Below the pieces are notes generated by a model. That model had not been told where the DNA came from. It ran no database searches and worked only from the letters and a program-made list of their open reading frames with translations. This document shows, in pieces, positions 9,781 through 18,839 of a DNA stretch of 64,000 nt (the first letter of the stretch is position 1; each line of letters starts with the position of its first letter). Origin of the DNA: Micavibrio sp. UBA2137 (GTDB taxonomy: Bacteria > Pseudomonadota > Alphaproteobacteria > Micavibrionales > Micavibrionaceae); NCBI GenBank assembly GCA_002328415.1, contig DCXL01000004.1, positions 665,976 to 729,975 on the forward strand. Direction: 5' to 3'. The position numbers and the translations under genes are program-made.

Positions 9781-10740
9781 ATGACCTATTGCGTGCATAT
9801 CGGCTACCCCAAGGCAGCAAGTTCCTTTTTGCAATCGGGGCTTTTTTCTGGTGCGCATCCCGATATCAAGCCACTCGAGTCCAAAGGTAAAAAGTTGGGT
9901 GATTACCAAAAATTAAGTGGTGATTATTTCAACAGCAGCTATCCGCAAACACCGCGCACACTTGCCCCTTTTGATTTTATTGCAAAAGACGAACGCAAAA
10001 AAATAGAATCTGCGACTTACAAATCAGCAAAAGTTACGGCGCTTTCCAATGAGCTTCTCTGCGGGCATCCTTTCAGCGGAGGTGTCAGCGCCAAAGAATA
10101 TGCCGATCGTATCTACCTGACATTGCCCGAGGCAAAAATTCTGATTATTACACGCAAGCAAGAGGATATGCTCCTCTCCTCTTATGCGCATTTTATGGTG
10201 AAGGCTGGGGGTATCTGTGGCCTTGAGCGTTACCTGACTTCGCCTCAACATATGCAAATCCCATGGCACAGCCCCCATTACTATCACTATGATCAACTCG
10301 CAAGCTACTACATCAAACTCTTTGGAAAAAAGAATGTTTTTGTTCTGCCATTTGAGGTTTTAAAACAAGAGGGTGAAGAAACTTTCCTGAAGGAAATTAC
10401 CTCTTTTCTGGGCGTCAGCGAATTTGAAAAGCCAAAGGATTCACCTTTTAAAAACGCGCGTGATTACAAGGATTTTACAGTTCTTTCCAGCCACCCCTGG
10501 ATTAATCTTTTTGCGCCACCTACTCCAGCCAATGGTAATTTTGGACAAAGCGTCTCGGGAGTAAGAATTGGCTTACTCAAAATTTTCAAACTATTGACTT
10601 CCGATAAAGACGTTAAAGATAAAGAAGAGTGCAACAGAAAAATAATATCCAAACATTTTGGCACATCACTCAAAGTCGCCAATCGTAACCTTCAGAAATT
10701 GACAAAATTCGATCTTAAAAAATTTGGTTATACATTCTAG
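9781..10740 (+). CDS. Sulfotransferase-like protein
   Basis: 319 residues starting with CVHIGYPKAASSFLQSGLF, a variant of the phosphosulfate loop in which the usual KTGTTS reads KAASSF. The strand ILIITRKQEDMLLSSYAHF is where the 3'-phosphate-binding Arg/Ser lie in the family. It is not a close copy of the two upstream sulfotransferases, so it may sulfate a different position. It sits 12 bases after the methyltransferase and 14 before the flippase, in the same operon. Confidence 0.7.
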   Translation: MTYCVHIGYPKAASSFLQSGLFSGAHPDIKPLESKGKKLGDYQKLSGDYFNSSYPQTPRTLAPFDFIAKDERKKIESATYKSAKVTALSNELLCGHPFSGGVSAKEYADRIYLTLPEAKILIITRKQEDMLLSSYAHFMVKAGGICGLERYLTSPQHMQIPWHSPHYYHYDQLASYYIKLFGKKNVFVLPFEVLKQEGEETFLKEITSFLGVSEFEKPKDSPFKNARDYKDFTVLSSHPWINLFAPPTPANGNFGQSVSGVRIGLLKIFKLLTSDKDVKDKEECNRKIISKHFGTSLKVANRNLQKLTKFDLKKFGYTF

Positions 10741-10754
10741 AGGCTTGAATTTTA

Positions 10755-11978
10755 ATGACGCTTCTTAAAAACCCACTCCAAACATTTAAAAACTTTTCGT
10801 TTGCTTATGCGCCACAAATTTTGCAAATGGGGTTGGGGTTACTCTCGACATATTATCTTGTGCGGTGGCTGTCACAAGAAAATTATGGGCACTATCAATT
10901 CCTGCTTTCTTTCATTGGCTTGCTTACACTTACCAATCTAAAAGGTTTGAATAACGCAACCATGCAATCTGTCGCACGCGGACATATCGGAACATATATT
11001 CACGCCGTTAAACTCTCCTTTTTTAGCAGCCTTTTGGGAAGTCTTGCACTTCTAATTGGTGCGGTTTATTTTCATTATCAAGAGGAAGGATCTGGCCTCG
11101 CACAGGCCGCTCTTTTCTGCGCTCTCTTATTTCCATTCGCGCACGGTCTTACCCAATGGAAATCTGTAGCAACAGGACGTGAACATTTTGGAAAATTATT
11201 TGCAAGCGAGGGCACCGTTGTCGTGCTCACAGCGAGCGGTATTGTTGCCGCAACCTTCTTTCTTAATCCTCTTTTTCTTTATGCACTTTTAATTGTTTTA
11301 AGCGTTCCGTCTTTCATCAATATCTGGATGACTGTGCGAAATCTGCGCCTTTTTGCAAGCGAGACAAAAACCTCAGAGGACAATATTGCTTATGGCCTTA
11401 AAACATCCTTTTTTCTAGGGTTTCAATCGATTTCTACAAATATCGACAAGATGCTCATCTTCTTTTTCCTGTCACCTGTGGCCGTAGCCATTTATGCCGT
11501 GAGCGAACGCCTCGCCAGTATGTTGCGAAGTATTGTTCAGAAATTCCTGCTTGTGATTGCACCGCGCTATGCACGCCTTGAAAAATATTCAGACGATTTA
11601 AATAAGGAAATTTTCTGGTTTAGTGCTGTGATTGCTGTGGGGCTTATCATCTTTGCCATTTTCTTTTTACCGCCACTTGTCACTTTTATTTTTGGTGAAC
11701 AATATAACGAGTCCATCATCTATGCACAGTTGCTAACAGGCGCGCTTGCGATTGGGAATGTCGCCAATTTTAAATTCCGCTTTATCCGATCGCGTTTAGA
11801 CACAAAAAACTATGGGATAGTGATTGTCTCGACCTCGCTCCTTAAAATTTGTGCCAGTGCCACTCTTACCTTTTTCTTTGGTCTGATTGGCACGGTCATA
11901 TCCGAGTATATTTATCGCATCGGCTTTGTTATTATCGTCAACGCCATTATTAAACGCGACTATTTAGAGAGCCCATGA
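10755..11978 (+). CDS. Polysaccharide flippase (Wzx/MATE-like oligosaccharide transporter)
   Basis: Membrane protein of 407 residues with about a dozen hydrophobic helices. It opens with the typical flippase start FSFAYAPQILQMGLGLLSTYYLVRWLS, and contains TSFFLGFQSISTNIDKMLIFFFL in the middle, a layout typical of Polysacc_synt proteins. It would move undecaprenyl-linked oligosaccharide across the inner membrane. It overlaps the following glycosyltransferase gene by 4 bases, so it belongs to the glycan operon. No Wzy polymerase was recognised in the window. Confidence 0.82.
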   Translation: MTLLKNPLQTFKNFSFAYAPQILQMGLGLLSTYYLVRWLSQENYGHYQFLLSFIGLLTLTNLKGLNNATMQSVARGHIGTYIHAVKLSFFSSLLGSLALLIGAVYFHYQEEGSGLAQAALFCALLFPFAHGLTQWKSVATGREHFGKLFASEGTVVVLTASGIVAATFFLNPLFLYALLIVLSVPSFINIWMTVRNLRLFASETKTSEDNIAYGLKTSFFLGFQSISTNIDKMLIFFFLSPVAVAIYAVSERLASMLRSIVQKFLLVIAPRYARLEKYSDDLNKEIFWFSAVIAVGLIIFAIFFLPPLVTFIFGEQYNESIIYAQLLTGALAIGNVANFKFRFIRSRLDTKNYGIVIVSTSLLKICASATLTFFFGLIGTVISEYIYRIGFVIIVNAIIKRDYLESP

Positions 11979-12940
11979 CGACAAAGCCCCTCATCACACT
12001 TGGACTGACCGCATTTAATGCGCAAGATACAATTGAGGGCGCCATTAAGAGTGCTAAGGCACAAACTTACAAGAATACTGAAATTGTGATTGTTGATGAT
12101 TGTTCCACTGATAGCACATGGGACATGATCCAGAAGCTTGCTAAAAAAGATAAAACCTTACGCGTTTTTCAAAATGTTAAAAATATGGGTGTTGCTGGCA
12201 CGCGCAATCGTATTATTCATGAGGCCAAGGGTGACTTCCTGTGTTTCTTTGATGATGATGATGAAAGCCTGCCAGATCGCGTTGCCTTGCAACTTAAACG
12301 TATAACCACATACGAAAATGAATTTGCCAGTGGAACGCCTGTTGTTTGCCATAGCGCCCGCACACAAATCTACCCTGACGGTACATCGCGCATAGAGCAC
12401 ACGGTTGGAACATTAAAGGGCGTAGCACCGCATGGGAAGGCGGTGGCCAGACGTATTTTGGTTGGCACTCCCCTTCACGATGGCTATGGCTCGCTTGCGA
12501 CCTGTGCACAAATGGCACGCCTTTCAACTTACAAACTTTTCATGTTCGATCCTGATTTTGAGCGTTCAGAGGACACAGACTTTAATGTTCGTGCGGCCCT
12601 GTTCGGGGCACATTTCGTCGGGATAGATACACCACTTGTAACCCAAAAAATGAGCTTTGGATCTGAGAAAACATTGTGCAAGGAATTTGAATTTTCGCAC
12701 AGATTGATTAATAAGCACGCCGCCAAAATCAAAGACTGGGCTGACCTCGACTTTGTCAGAAAATGGGCAGAGGTCAAATTTATTTATTTGTCGCAGGGAA
12801 AAGGCGCATTCCTCAAAAAGCTCATTCCACTATTCTTGAGATATCCAATTCATGTTCTTAAGCGTCTCTTTTGGGCACGACAATCGGCTAGCTTTCTGGC
12901 ACACCAGTCGCGCTTTCATAAGGCGATGGAGGAAAAGTAG
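11975..12940 (+). CDS. Family 2 glycosyltransferase
   Basis: GT-A fold sugar transferase, 321 residues. The nucleotide-binding start is ITLGLTAFNAQDTIEGAIKSA; the first acidic motif is IVIVDDCSTDST and the metal-binding motif is a run of aspartates, CFFDDDDESLPDRV. The later ED motif appears as ERSEDTDFNVRA. It overlaps the flippase by 4 bases and is followed after 2 bases by a paralogue with nearly the same metal-binding block. Sugar donor and acceptor are unknown. Confidence 0.87.
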   Translation: MTTKPLITLGLTAFNAQDTIEGAIKSAKAQTYKNTEIVIVDDCSTDSTWDMIQKLAKKDKTLRVFQNVKNMGVAGTRNRIIHEAKGDFLCFFDDDDESLPDRVALQLKRITTYENEFASGTPVVCHSARTQIYPDGTSRIEHTVGTLKGVAPHGKAVARRILVGTPLHDGYGSLATCAQMARLSTYKLFMFDPDFERSEDTDFNVRAALFGAHFVGIDTPLVTQKMSFGSEKTLCKEFEFSHRLINKHAAKIKDWADLDFVRKWAEVKFIYLSQGKGAFLKKLIPLFLRYPIHVLKRLFWARQSASFLAHQSRFHKAMEEK

Positions 12941-12942
12941 GC

Positions 12943-13893
12943 ATGGTGGACAAGGTCACTATCGGCATCCTCTGTTACAACGCAGCCGCTATGATTGGCC
13001 GTGCGATTTTCTCTGCCAAAGCACAAAACTGGGACAATCTTGAAATCTTGATTGTCGATGATTGTTCAAGCGACACATCCGTAGAGGTTATCAAAAAATT
13101 TGCCGAAGGTGACAAACGTATCAAACTCATTCAGCATAACGAAAACAAGGGCGCTGCCGCTGCACGTAATACGGTGATTGAAAACGCAACAGGGTCTTTC
13201 ATTTGTTTCTTTGACGATGATGATGAAAGTCTGCCCGAACGTGTTGCTACGCAACATGCCCGTATCGCATCTTATGAAAGCAAGACAGGGGCACAATATG
13301 TGCTTTGCTATGCCTCTGGCACACGTGTTTATCCTTCTGGTTACAAAAAGGATCTAATTGCAATTGGTGCACATGATCCTGTGCCAGTGGGTGAGGATGT
13401 CGCCGCTCGTCAGCTTTATTATGGTGGTAACAAGGACGCCTTTTATGGTTTTGGCACACCCACTTGTGCGCTCATGGCGCGCACCGAAACCTTCAAACAT
13501 GTACATGGTTTTAACGAAGGCTTGAAACGTGCCGAGGACATTGATTTGGCCATTCGCCTTGCGCTTCAAGGCGCACATTTCATTGGTTGCCATGAAAAAC
13601 TGTTTATTCAATATGCAACAGAAAGCGCAGATAAAAGCTATGACCGCAACCTTGAGGCCGAGATTAAACTGGCTCAATTACACAAGGATTACTTAAGATC
13701 TGTGGGATTATACTCCTACGCGCTCAACTGGCCAAAATTGCGTTATGCGCATTTCACAAAACAATACGGACTGTTTCTATTTACGCTTTTAAAGCTTGTT
13801 TTGAGACACCCTGTAAAAACACTTTCACATCTTTTTGCAACCGGACCGCAACGCCTCAAACATGAAACAGCCATGCGCGGAGGTCGTGCATGA
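12943..13893 (+). CDS. Family 2 glycosyltransferase, tandem paralogue
   Basis: 316 residues, collinear with the preceding GT2: same ILIVDDCSSDTS and CFFDDDDESLPERV motifs and RAEDIDLAIRLALQGAHF near the active-site base. The similarity over the whole length points to tandem duplication followed by divergence, probably giving two successive sugar additions. Its stop overlaps the next start by 4 bases. Confidence 0.87.
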   Translation: MVDKVTIGILCYNAAAMIGRAIFSAKAQNWDNLEILIVDDCSSDTSVEVIKKFAEGDKRIKLIQHNENKGAAAARNTVIENATGSFICFFDDDDESLPERVATQHARIASYESKTGAQYVLCYASGTRVYPSGYKKDLIAIGAHDPVPVGEDVAARQLYYGGNKDAFYGFGTPTCALMARTETFKHVHGFNEGLKRAEDIDLAIRLALQGAHFIGCHEKLFIQYATESADKSYDRNLEAEIKLAQLHKDYLRSVGLYSYALNWPKLRYAHFTKQYGLFLFTLLKLVLRHPVKTLSHLFATGPQRLKHETAMRGGRA

Positions 13894-14996
13894 AGATACT
13901 TGTAGCCTGTCGCGCAATCGATAACATGGCTGGCGGTGTAGAGCGCATGTCCAGCGCACTGATGAACGAGATGGTCGCACGTGGGCATGAGGTTGGCCTC
14001 TTCACGTGGGATCAAAAGGACGCAACTTCCTTTTACGCGCACGACCCGAAAATTAAATGGACAAAACTTGATATGGGCAATCCTTTTGAGAAGGCTCCGC
14101 TATCAACAAAGTTCAAGCGTTTCCCTAAAATCCGTAAGGCCGTTAAAGAGTTCTCTCCTGATATCATTATTGGCTTTCAACAAGCACCGTTTATCTCAAT
14201 AAAAATCGCAACGCAGGGCCTTAATATTCCCATTATTGCTGCTGAACGAAACTCACCTTTGCGCCTTGACCACATGTCCTCTGGCAAATATCGCCATATC
14301 ATTTTTAACAGTTTCCGACTGGCCAATGGCATCACCATTCAGTGCGAGGGACATCGTGCGGGTTATCCAGCGTACCTGCATGACAAGATGACCTGTATCC
14401 CTAACCCTGTCTTTCCAGCCAGTTGTCAAGCAAGCCCTGCAAATTCAAAAACACCGCGTATCTTATTAAGTGTCGGGCGCTTGAGTTATCAGAAAAGTCC
14501 TGAAATTCTGGTGAAGGCCTTTGATCAGATTGCAGGCGATTTTCCAGATTGGGAGTTTCATTTGGCAGGCGATGGTGAACGCCGCGCACTTGTGGAAGAA
14601 ACCGTGGATAAATCAGTGCACAAAGAGCGCATCCGTCTTTTAGGTGCACAAAAAGATACGGCGCGTCTCTATTGTAATTCACATCTCTTTGCGCTTGCCT
14701 CGCGTTGGGAGGGTTTTCCAAATGCCGTTGCCGAGGCCAGTGCGCACGGGTTACCCTGTGTCGGCTTTGCCGAATGCGGTGGGATGAGTGATGTGATTAA
14801 GCATGATGCGACAGGACACCTTGCAACAGGCAATCAAAATGTTGTAACACTTGCAAAGTCACTTTCCGCGCTCATGGCAGATGATGCAAAACGTGCGGAA
14901 ATGGGCGCAAACGCCAAAGAGGCAATGAAAGAATTTGCACCTAACGTAATATTTGATCAGTGGGAACATTATTTTGAAAGCATGCTTAAATCATGA
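13890..14996 (+). CDS. Family 4 glycosyltransferase (GT-B fold)
   Basis: 368 residues. The N-terminal acceptor domain starts KILVACRAIDNMAGGVERMS with the glycine-rich loop usual for GT4, and the donor domain has LLSVGRLSYQKSPEILVKAF and the retaining-enzyme EX7E region ASRWEGFPNAVAEASAHGLP. It overlaps its neighbours by 4 bases on both sides, so this is a tightly coupled operon. Probably a cytoplasmic-face transferase in glycan assembly. Confidence 0.87.
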   Translation: MKILVACRAIDNMAGGVERMSSALMNEMVARGHEVGLFTWDQKDATSFYAHDPKIKWTKLDMGNPFEKAPLSTKFKRFPKIRKAVKEFSPDIIIGFQQAPFISIKIATQGLNIPIIAAERNSPLRLDHMSSGKYRHIIFNSFRLANGITIQCEGHRAGYPAYLHDKMTCIPNPVFPASCQASPANSKTPRILLSVGRLSYQKSPEILVKAFDQIAGDFPDWEFHLAGDGERRALVEETVDKSVHKERIRLLGAQKDTARLYCNSHLFALASRWEGFPNAVAEASAHGLPCVGFAECGGMSDVIKHDATGHLATGNQNVVTLAKSLSALMADDAKRAEMGANAKEAMKEFAPNVIFDQWEHYFESMLKS

Positions 14997-16096
14997 AAAT
15001 TTTATTTGCGATTAAGGCGCTTGATAATATTAAGGGCGGTGCAGAGAGGGTCTTTGCAGACACAACACGTGGCCTTGCGGAAAAAGGCTACGCCATCAAT
15101 GTGCTGACCTTTGACCATCCTGATGGCAAATCTTTTTATCCGCTTGATTACGCCATACGCCAAAATAATCTAGGCATTGGGGATAGCAAAAAATCAGCAA
15201 CACTCTGGGAAACGCTTAAGCGTATCTATCACCTACGCCAATATGTCGTGCGCGAAAAGCCTGACCTGGTTGTTGCCTTCATGCATTCCATGTTTATTCC
15301 GATGTCGATTGCGCTTCTCTTTACAGGCATTCCGGTTATTGCCAGTGAGCATATTGTCCCTGACCATTACAAAAACAGACGTTTTGAATATGTGATGTTG
15401 GGAATTTGCGGTTTGTTTTGTAAGCGCATTACAGTCATTTCGCGCCGTATTCGTAAAACCTACCCCGCTTTCCTGCGTCGTCGTATGTCAATTGTGCCCA
15501 ATGCGGTTAAGACACCGAAAAAATTTGCAAAGCCCGAAGGCTTTAAAACGAAACGTAGCGTTGTGTTATCCGTGGGTCGCTTTGCACCACAAAAAGATCA
15601 GCAAACGCTCATTGTCGCCTTTGCGCAAATTGCCGACAAATTTCCCGACTGGGATTTGCGCATTATTGGGGATGGCCCTTTGCGTAAAGAGTTAGAGACA
15701 CTTGTTCGGCAACTTGATATGGAATCACGTATCTTTCTACCCGGCACGACGTCGCAAATCGATAAGGAATATGAACGTGTCCAGCTTTTCGTTATTCCAT
15801 CGCTCTATGAAAGTTTTGGATTAGCAACGGCCGAAGCGATGTCCTTTGGTTTGCCTGCGATTGGTTTTCGTGGATGTCCTGGTACAAACGAGCTTATACA
15901 GCATAAGAAAAACGGTTTACTTGCCGATGATGATAACCGTGTCGCCGCGCTTAAAGACTGTATGAGCACACTCATGAAATCCGAGAAACTCCGTGTCCAA
16001 TATGGAGAGCGCGCACGCAGTGCTGTTGAGCGTTATTACCCTGAAAAAATTGTAACGATTTGGGAACGTCTGATACAGGAAACAATCGGACGCTAG
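14993..16096 (+). CDS. Family 4 glycosyltransferase, tandem paralogue
   Basis: 367 residues, similar end to end to the previous gene: KILFAIKALDNIKGGAERVF at the N terminus, VLSVGRFAPQKDQQTLIVAF at the domain hinge and PSLYESFGLATAEAMSFGLP as the EX7E donor motif. It is the last gene of the glycan operon and runs head-on into the minus-strand hydrolase 15 bases later. No terminator is visible in that short gap. Confidence 0.87.
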   Translation: MKILFAIKALDNIKGGAERVFADTTRGLAEKGYAINVLTFDHPDGKSFYPLDYAIRQNNLGIGDSKKSATLWETLKRIYHLRQYVVREKPDLVVAFMHSMFIPMSIALLFTGIPVIASEHIVPDHYKNRRFEYVMLGICGLFCKRITVISRRIRKTYPAFLRRRMSIVPNAVKTPKKFAKPEGFKTKRSVVLSVGRFAPQKDQQTLIVAFAQIADKFPDWDLRIIGDGPLRKELETLVRQLDMESRIFLPGTTSQIDKEYERVQLFVIPSLYESFGLATAEAMSFGLPAIGFRGCPGTNELIQHKKNGLLADDDNRVAALKDCMSTLMKSEKLRVQYGERARSAVERYYPEKIVTIWERLIQETIGR

Positions 16097-16111
16097 AACG
16101 AAAGCTTGTTC

Positions 16112-17011
16112 CTAAAACAACTCCATTATCTGACACCGCGCTGATCCGCCCCCATAGCGTTCAATCGTTGGGATAGCTGTACCAATAATATCGGTTACAT
16201 GTTTCGCAAGAAATGTCTCTTGCTCTTTGGTTAAGTGCTGTTGCCCATGCTGGGACATAATCAAATAAGGATTATCTTTATTCCCCTTCACTGCCAGCGA
16301 GTTTCCACAATAATGCTGCACCTGTTCGTGTTTGAGGTGCATCACCTCGCGATGTTCGCGCAAGGAACTGACAACCTGCGCACGTAACGCTTCATCTGTA
16401 ATGCACTCATCACAGACAATGGCAAATGTCTCACCAATCACAACAATTAAATCTGTATGATAAATGGGCATATCATCAGTGAACGTTTTTGTTGGGAAAA
16501 GAATTGTTTCGTAGCCTGTGGCCGCCGCCCATTTCTTAATCATATCGGGATGCGTGCGCTTGGATATGGCTGCATAACCAAGTTTATTGACGTGATCCAT
16601 AGCAACAGAGGCACTGCTTTCCATGTAAAGGCCCTCATGCTCAAAATCGCGAAAATCATTGGCCAGCGTGTAACGCTTCTTCAGATAATCCACCATATGC
16701 GGCAAGCGCTCAGCACGTCTATTTTCATTGAGCATAGGATAGAGATTGAGCGTTCCATCAGGATGTGTTGAGGCCCAGTTGGGAAAGATATGATCTGGAC
16801 ATTCCGGCACGCCTTTAAAGGTCGTCACACGCACGCCATTTTCAACCAGACAATCGCGAAAATCACGAAACTCACGCAGGGCACGTTCCTGCACCACCTC
16901 ATGAGATTCATGGTCATCATGCTGATAGATATTTGTTTCCTGTGTCTGCGGATTGAAATAGAACTCGGCCGGTTCAATCATCAAAAGGTCGCGCGTTGTT
17001 TGTGGGGTCAT
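16112..17011 (-). CDS. CtlX-like arginine deiminase-related hydrolase
   Basis: 299 residues of the guanidino-group-modifying (pentein) superfamily, closest in pattern to the citrulline/arginine-related CtlX group. Typical stretches are PDHIFPNWASTHPDGTLNLYP near residue 70, the acidic/His pair in YHTDLIVVIGETFAIVC, and a C-terminal GGGSARCQIMELF that carries the expected nucleophilic cysteine. It probably hydrolyses or deiminates a small guanidino or ureido compound. It is a single gene, convergent with the glycan operon; a minus-strand terminator at 17116-17142 shields it from upstream genes. Confidence 0.8.
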   Translation of the reverse strand: MTPQTTRDLLMIEPAEFYFNPQTQETNIYQHDDHESHEVVQERALREFRDFRDCLVENGVRVTTFKGVPECPDHIFPNWASTHPDGTLNLYPMLNENRRAERLPHMVDYLKKRYTLANDFRDFEHEGLYMESSASVAMDHVNKLGYAAISKRTHPDMIKKWAAATGYETILFPTKTFTDDMPIYHTDLIVVIGETFAIVCDECITDEALRAQVVSSLREHREVMHLKHEQVQHYCGNSLAVKGNKDNPYLIMSQHGQQHLTKEQETFLAKHVTDIIGTAIPTIERYGGGSARCQIMELF

Positions 17012-17115
17012 AGAAAAAGCGTTCCTGAATTTAGATTCTTAAACATCATGGAATAGCACCACTATGATTGCAACTGATGGACAGTGACTGTCCACGCTAT
17101 TTAAAACCCACTAAC

Positions 17116-17142
17116 GAAAAAAGGCCGCCCCTGGCGACCTTT
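17116..17142 (-). terminator. Intrinsic terminator after the two small genes
   Basis: Read on the minus strand, AGGTCGC and GCGGCCT form a GC-rich stem (one G-T wobble) around a short loop, directly followed by a run of six T. It lies 24 bases downstream of the stop of the 74-residue gene and upstream of the CtlX-like gene. Confidence 0.75.
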
Positions 17143-17165
17143 CCCCTCTCTCTGAAAGCTTTAAA

Positions 17166-17390
17166 TTATTCCAATCCTAATTTCATAGCACTGTTTGCAG
17201 CAACACCAATATCAACGCTCATGTCAGTCTGCGCTGCAGCGCCAAATGACTGTGTTGCATTTGGAATATCAGCATCCAATTTTGCATTCATGCCATGCTC
17301 GATAGCTGCTTGATGAAGAGCCATTTCCATTGGCCCCATCATGCCGTCACTGCTTGCGATTGTTACGCTCTGTCCTACACCTAAACTCAT
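17166..17390 (-). CDS. Small protein of unknown function (74 residues)
   Basis: I do not recognise this protein. It is rich in Ala, Met, Gly and Asp, with few charges and no membrane helix; the centre (MEMALHQAAIEHGMNA) should be helical. Support for its being real: a strong purine run (GGGGGG) just before the ATG, a terminator 24 bases after the stop, and a partner small gene 13 bases upstream on the same strand. The composition recalls short self-assembling bacterial proteins, but I see no family signature. Confidence 0.55.
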   Translation of the reverse strand: MSLGVGQSVTIASSDGMMGPMEMALHQAAIEHGMNAKLDADIPNATQSFGAAAQTDMSVDIGVAANSAMKLGLE

Positions 17391-17403
17391 TTAATCCCCC
17401 CTC

Positions 17404-17694
17404 TTACGCTGCGCGTAACCCTCTTTGTACATCTGCAACGATTGAAATATAGGCCGGGAACGATGGCTTCCCATTTAGAAATTCTATTAAACCTACTTTT
17501 GCCTTGGCAAGAAGGCGCGTCAGGATATGCTCCTGATGACATCCAACTGTCGCAAACACGCGATTGCCGCTTAAAAATGAAATGGAATCCTCATGCACCT
17601 CTAATGTCAGTGGCAGGTCCTTTGGAACACTCTCGGGCACAACAACAATGATGCTGTCATTTTCACCCATAATAAAACTACATCTTTCAAACAT
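17404..17694 (-). CDS. Small protein of unknown function (96 residues)
   Basis: Unrecognised. It has an alternating hydrophobic strand pattern (SIIVVVPESV, PLTLEVHEDSISFL) then a helix HILTRLLAKAKVGLIEFLNG, so a small alpha/beta domain is likely. An internal in-frame ATG eight codons in (MGENDSII) could be the true start. It is cotranscribed with the 74-residue gene; an 8-base perfect inverted repeat at 17709-17733 sits just ahead of it. Confidence 0.5.
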   Translation of the reverse strand: MFERCSFIMGENDSIIVVVPESVPKDLPLTLEVHEDSISFLSGNRVFATVGCHQEHILTRLLAKAKVGLIEFLNGKPSFPAYISIVADVQRGLRAA

Positions 17695-17708
17695 AATCGC
17701 TCACTTAA

Positions 17709-17733
17709 ATTGTTTCGAACTTATGGAAACAAT
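17709..17733. promoter_or_regulatory. Perfect 8-base inverted repeat upstream of the small-gene pair
   Basis: ATTGTTTC, nine bases, GAAACAAT. It starts 15 bases before the start codon of the 96-residue gene and lies 52 bases past the stop of the membrane hydroxylase gene. It could be an operator, or a weak terminator hairpin read on the minus strand (only a short TTTAA follows). Confidence 0.4.
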
Positions 17734-17785
17734 CATGCAAGAAATTCGTTAAAATGGCGTTAAGAAAAGGCTCTCCCCATTGATT

Positions 17786-18709
17786 CTATTGAGAAAAATC
17801 CTTGTTTTTCCATCTGATCTCAGCCGTGAAAGGGTATTTAAGTTGCTGTAGAAAACGCGGCGGCATCTCCTCCTTAATACCAATATCAAGGGGTGGACGT
17901 CGCTTTTGATTGTAATGTGAAAAGAATATCCAATCCCACAACATGACGTTCTCGCCATAGTTTTTATCACCTTCAGAGAGATCCTTACTATGATGCCAGC
18001 GATGCAGTTCAGGCGTATTAAACACCCATGAAAGAACCCCAAAGCGCATCTCGACATTGCAATGTGTAAGCATGCCAATAAAGGCGGTTATGGCGGAGAG
18101 CCATTGAATAACCTCTAGGGGTGCGCCTGTCGCAAACAAAACTCCACTTCCTAAAACAATGGAAATAAGCGAATCAATAAAGTGGAAGCGCCCTGTATTG
18201 ACAATCCAGAGTTTCTTCACACTATGATGAACGGCATGGTAAGGCCAAAGTGGTGGCCATTCATGGGCTACGCGATGCGCCCAGTAAAGTCCAAATTCAG
18301 CGACAACAAGGCCGAGCACAACCTGTGCCGCCATTGGCCATTCGCGCGGCCAAAGCGCGTCCATGGGAACAGATACCGGCTTAATCAACTCCGATAGTCC
18401 TATCACACCACCAAAAATAAGAATGGCCTGCACCGTTCCTTTACTCGTCAATGTGTGTCCGATATCCGCCCAAATCTGTCCATCAGGGGGAAGCCAAAGT
18501 GGCTCGTGCGGCATCCAGCGCTCCAAAAACAGTAAAGTTACTGCTAAAATTAAATAGGCTACATTGAAAAAGATGAGCGGGTGTCCAACCGAAAACCCGT
18601 AAGCTGTGATGGAAAGACACAATATCAAAAGTCCTGGCCATGCCGTCCATGACAGGAATAAGCGCAGTGGTGTTTTTTGTCCCTGAAATCTTTCTTGTTT
18701 TTGACTCAT
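17786..18709 (-). CDS. Sterol desaturase / fatty acid hydroxylase superfamily membrane protein
   Basis: 307 residues with four or more hydrophobic segments and the di-iron histidine boxes of the family: HRVAHE, HAVHHS and HRWHHSK, with another histidine at HCNVEMRF. Such enzymes hydroxylate or desaturate lipids in the membrane; carotenoids and hopanoid- or sphingolipid-type lipids are possible substrates. The start MSQKQERFQ is the first ATG. Single gene on the minus strand; a short perfect inverted repeat (GAAATA-GT-TATTTC, 18756-18769) lies about 46 bases upstream of the start and might be an operator. Confidence 0.85.
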   Translation of the reverse strand: MSQKQERFQGQKTPLRLFLSWTAWPGLLILCLSITAYGFSVGHPLIFFNVAYLILAVTLLFLERWMPHEPLWLPPDGQIWADIGHTLTSKGTVQAILIFGGVIGLSELIKPVSVPMDALWPREWPMAAQVVLGLVVAEFGLYWAHRVAHEWPPLWPYHAVHHSVKKLWIVNTGRFHFIDSLISIVLGSGVLFATGAPLEVIQWLSAITAFIGMLTHCNVEMRFGVLSWVFNTPELHRWHHSKDLSEGDKNYGENVMLWDWIFFSHYNQKRRPPLDIGIKEEMPPRFLQQLKYPFTAEIRWKNKDFSQ

Positions 18710-18839
18710 CTAAATGTCTCTTCTGCCCGTATGAAGGGCGTCTTTAAAACCGAAGGAAATAGTTATTTCGCGCGTTAAAAATAATGACACTTAACTATGA
18801 AACTTCCAGACGCACCATGCGTTTATTGTTAGAGAGATG

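Noticed and set aside
17166..17390. R-body (Reb-type) protein
   Set aside because: Ala-rich and small like Reb proteins, but I could not see the Reb sequence pattern, and no reb cluster surrounds it.
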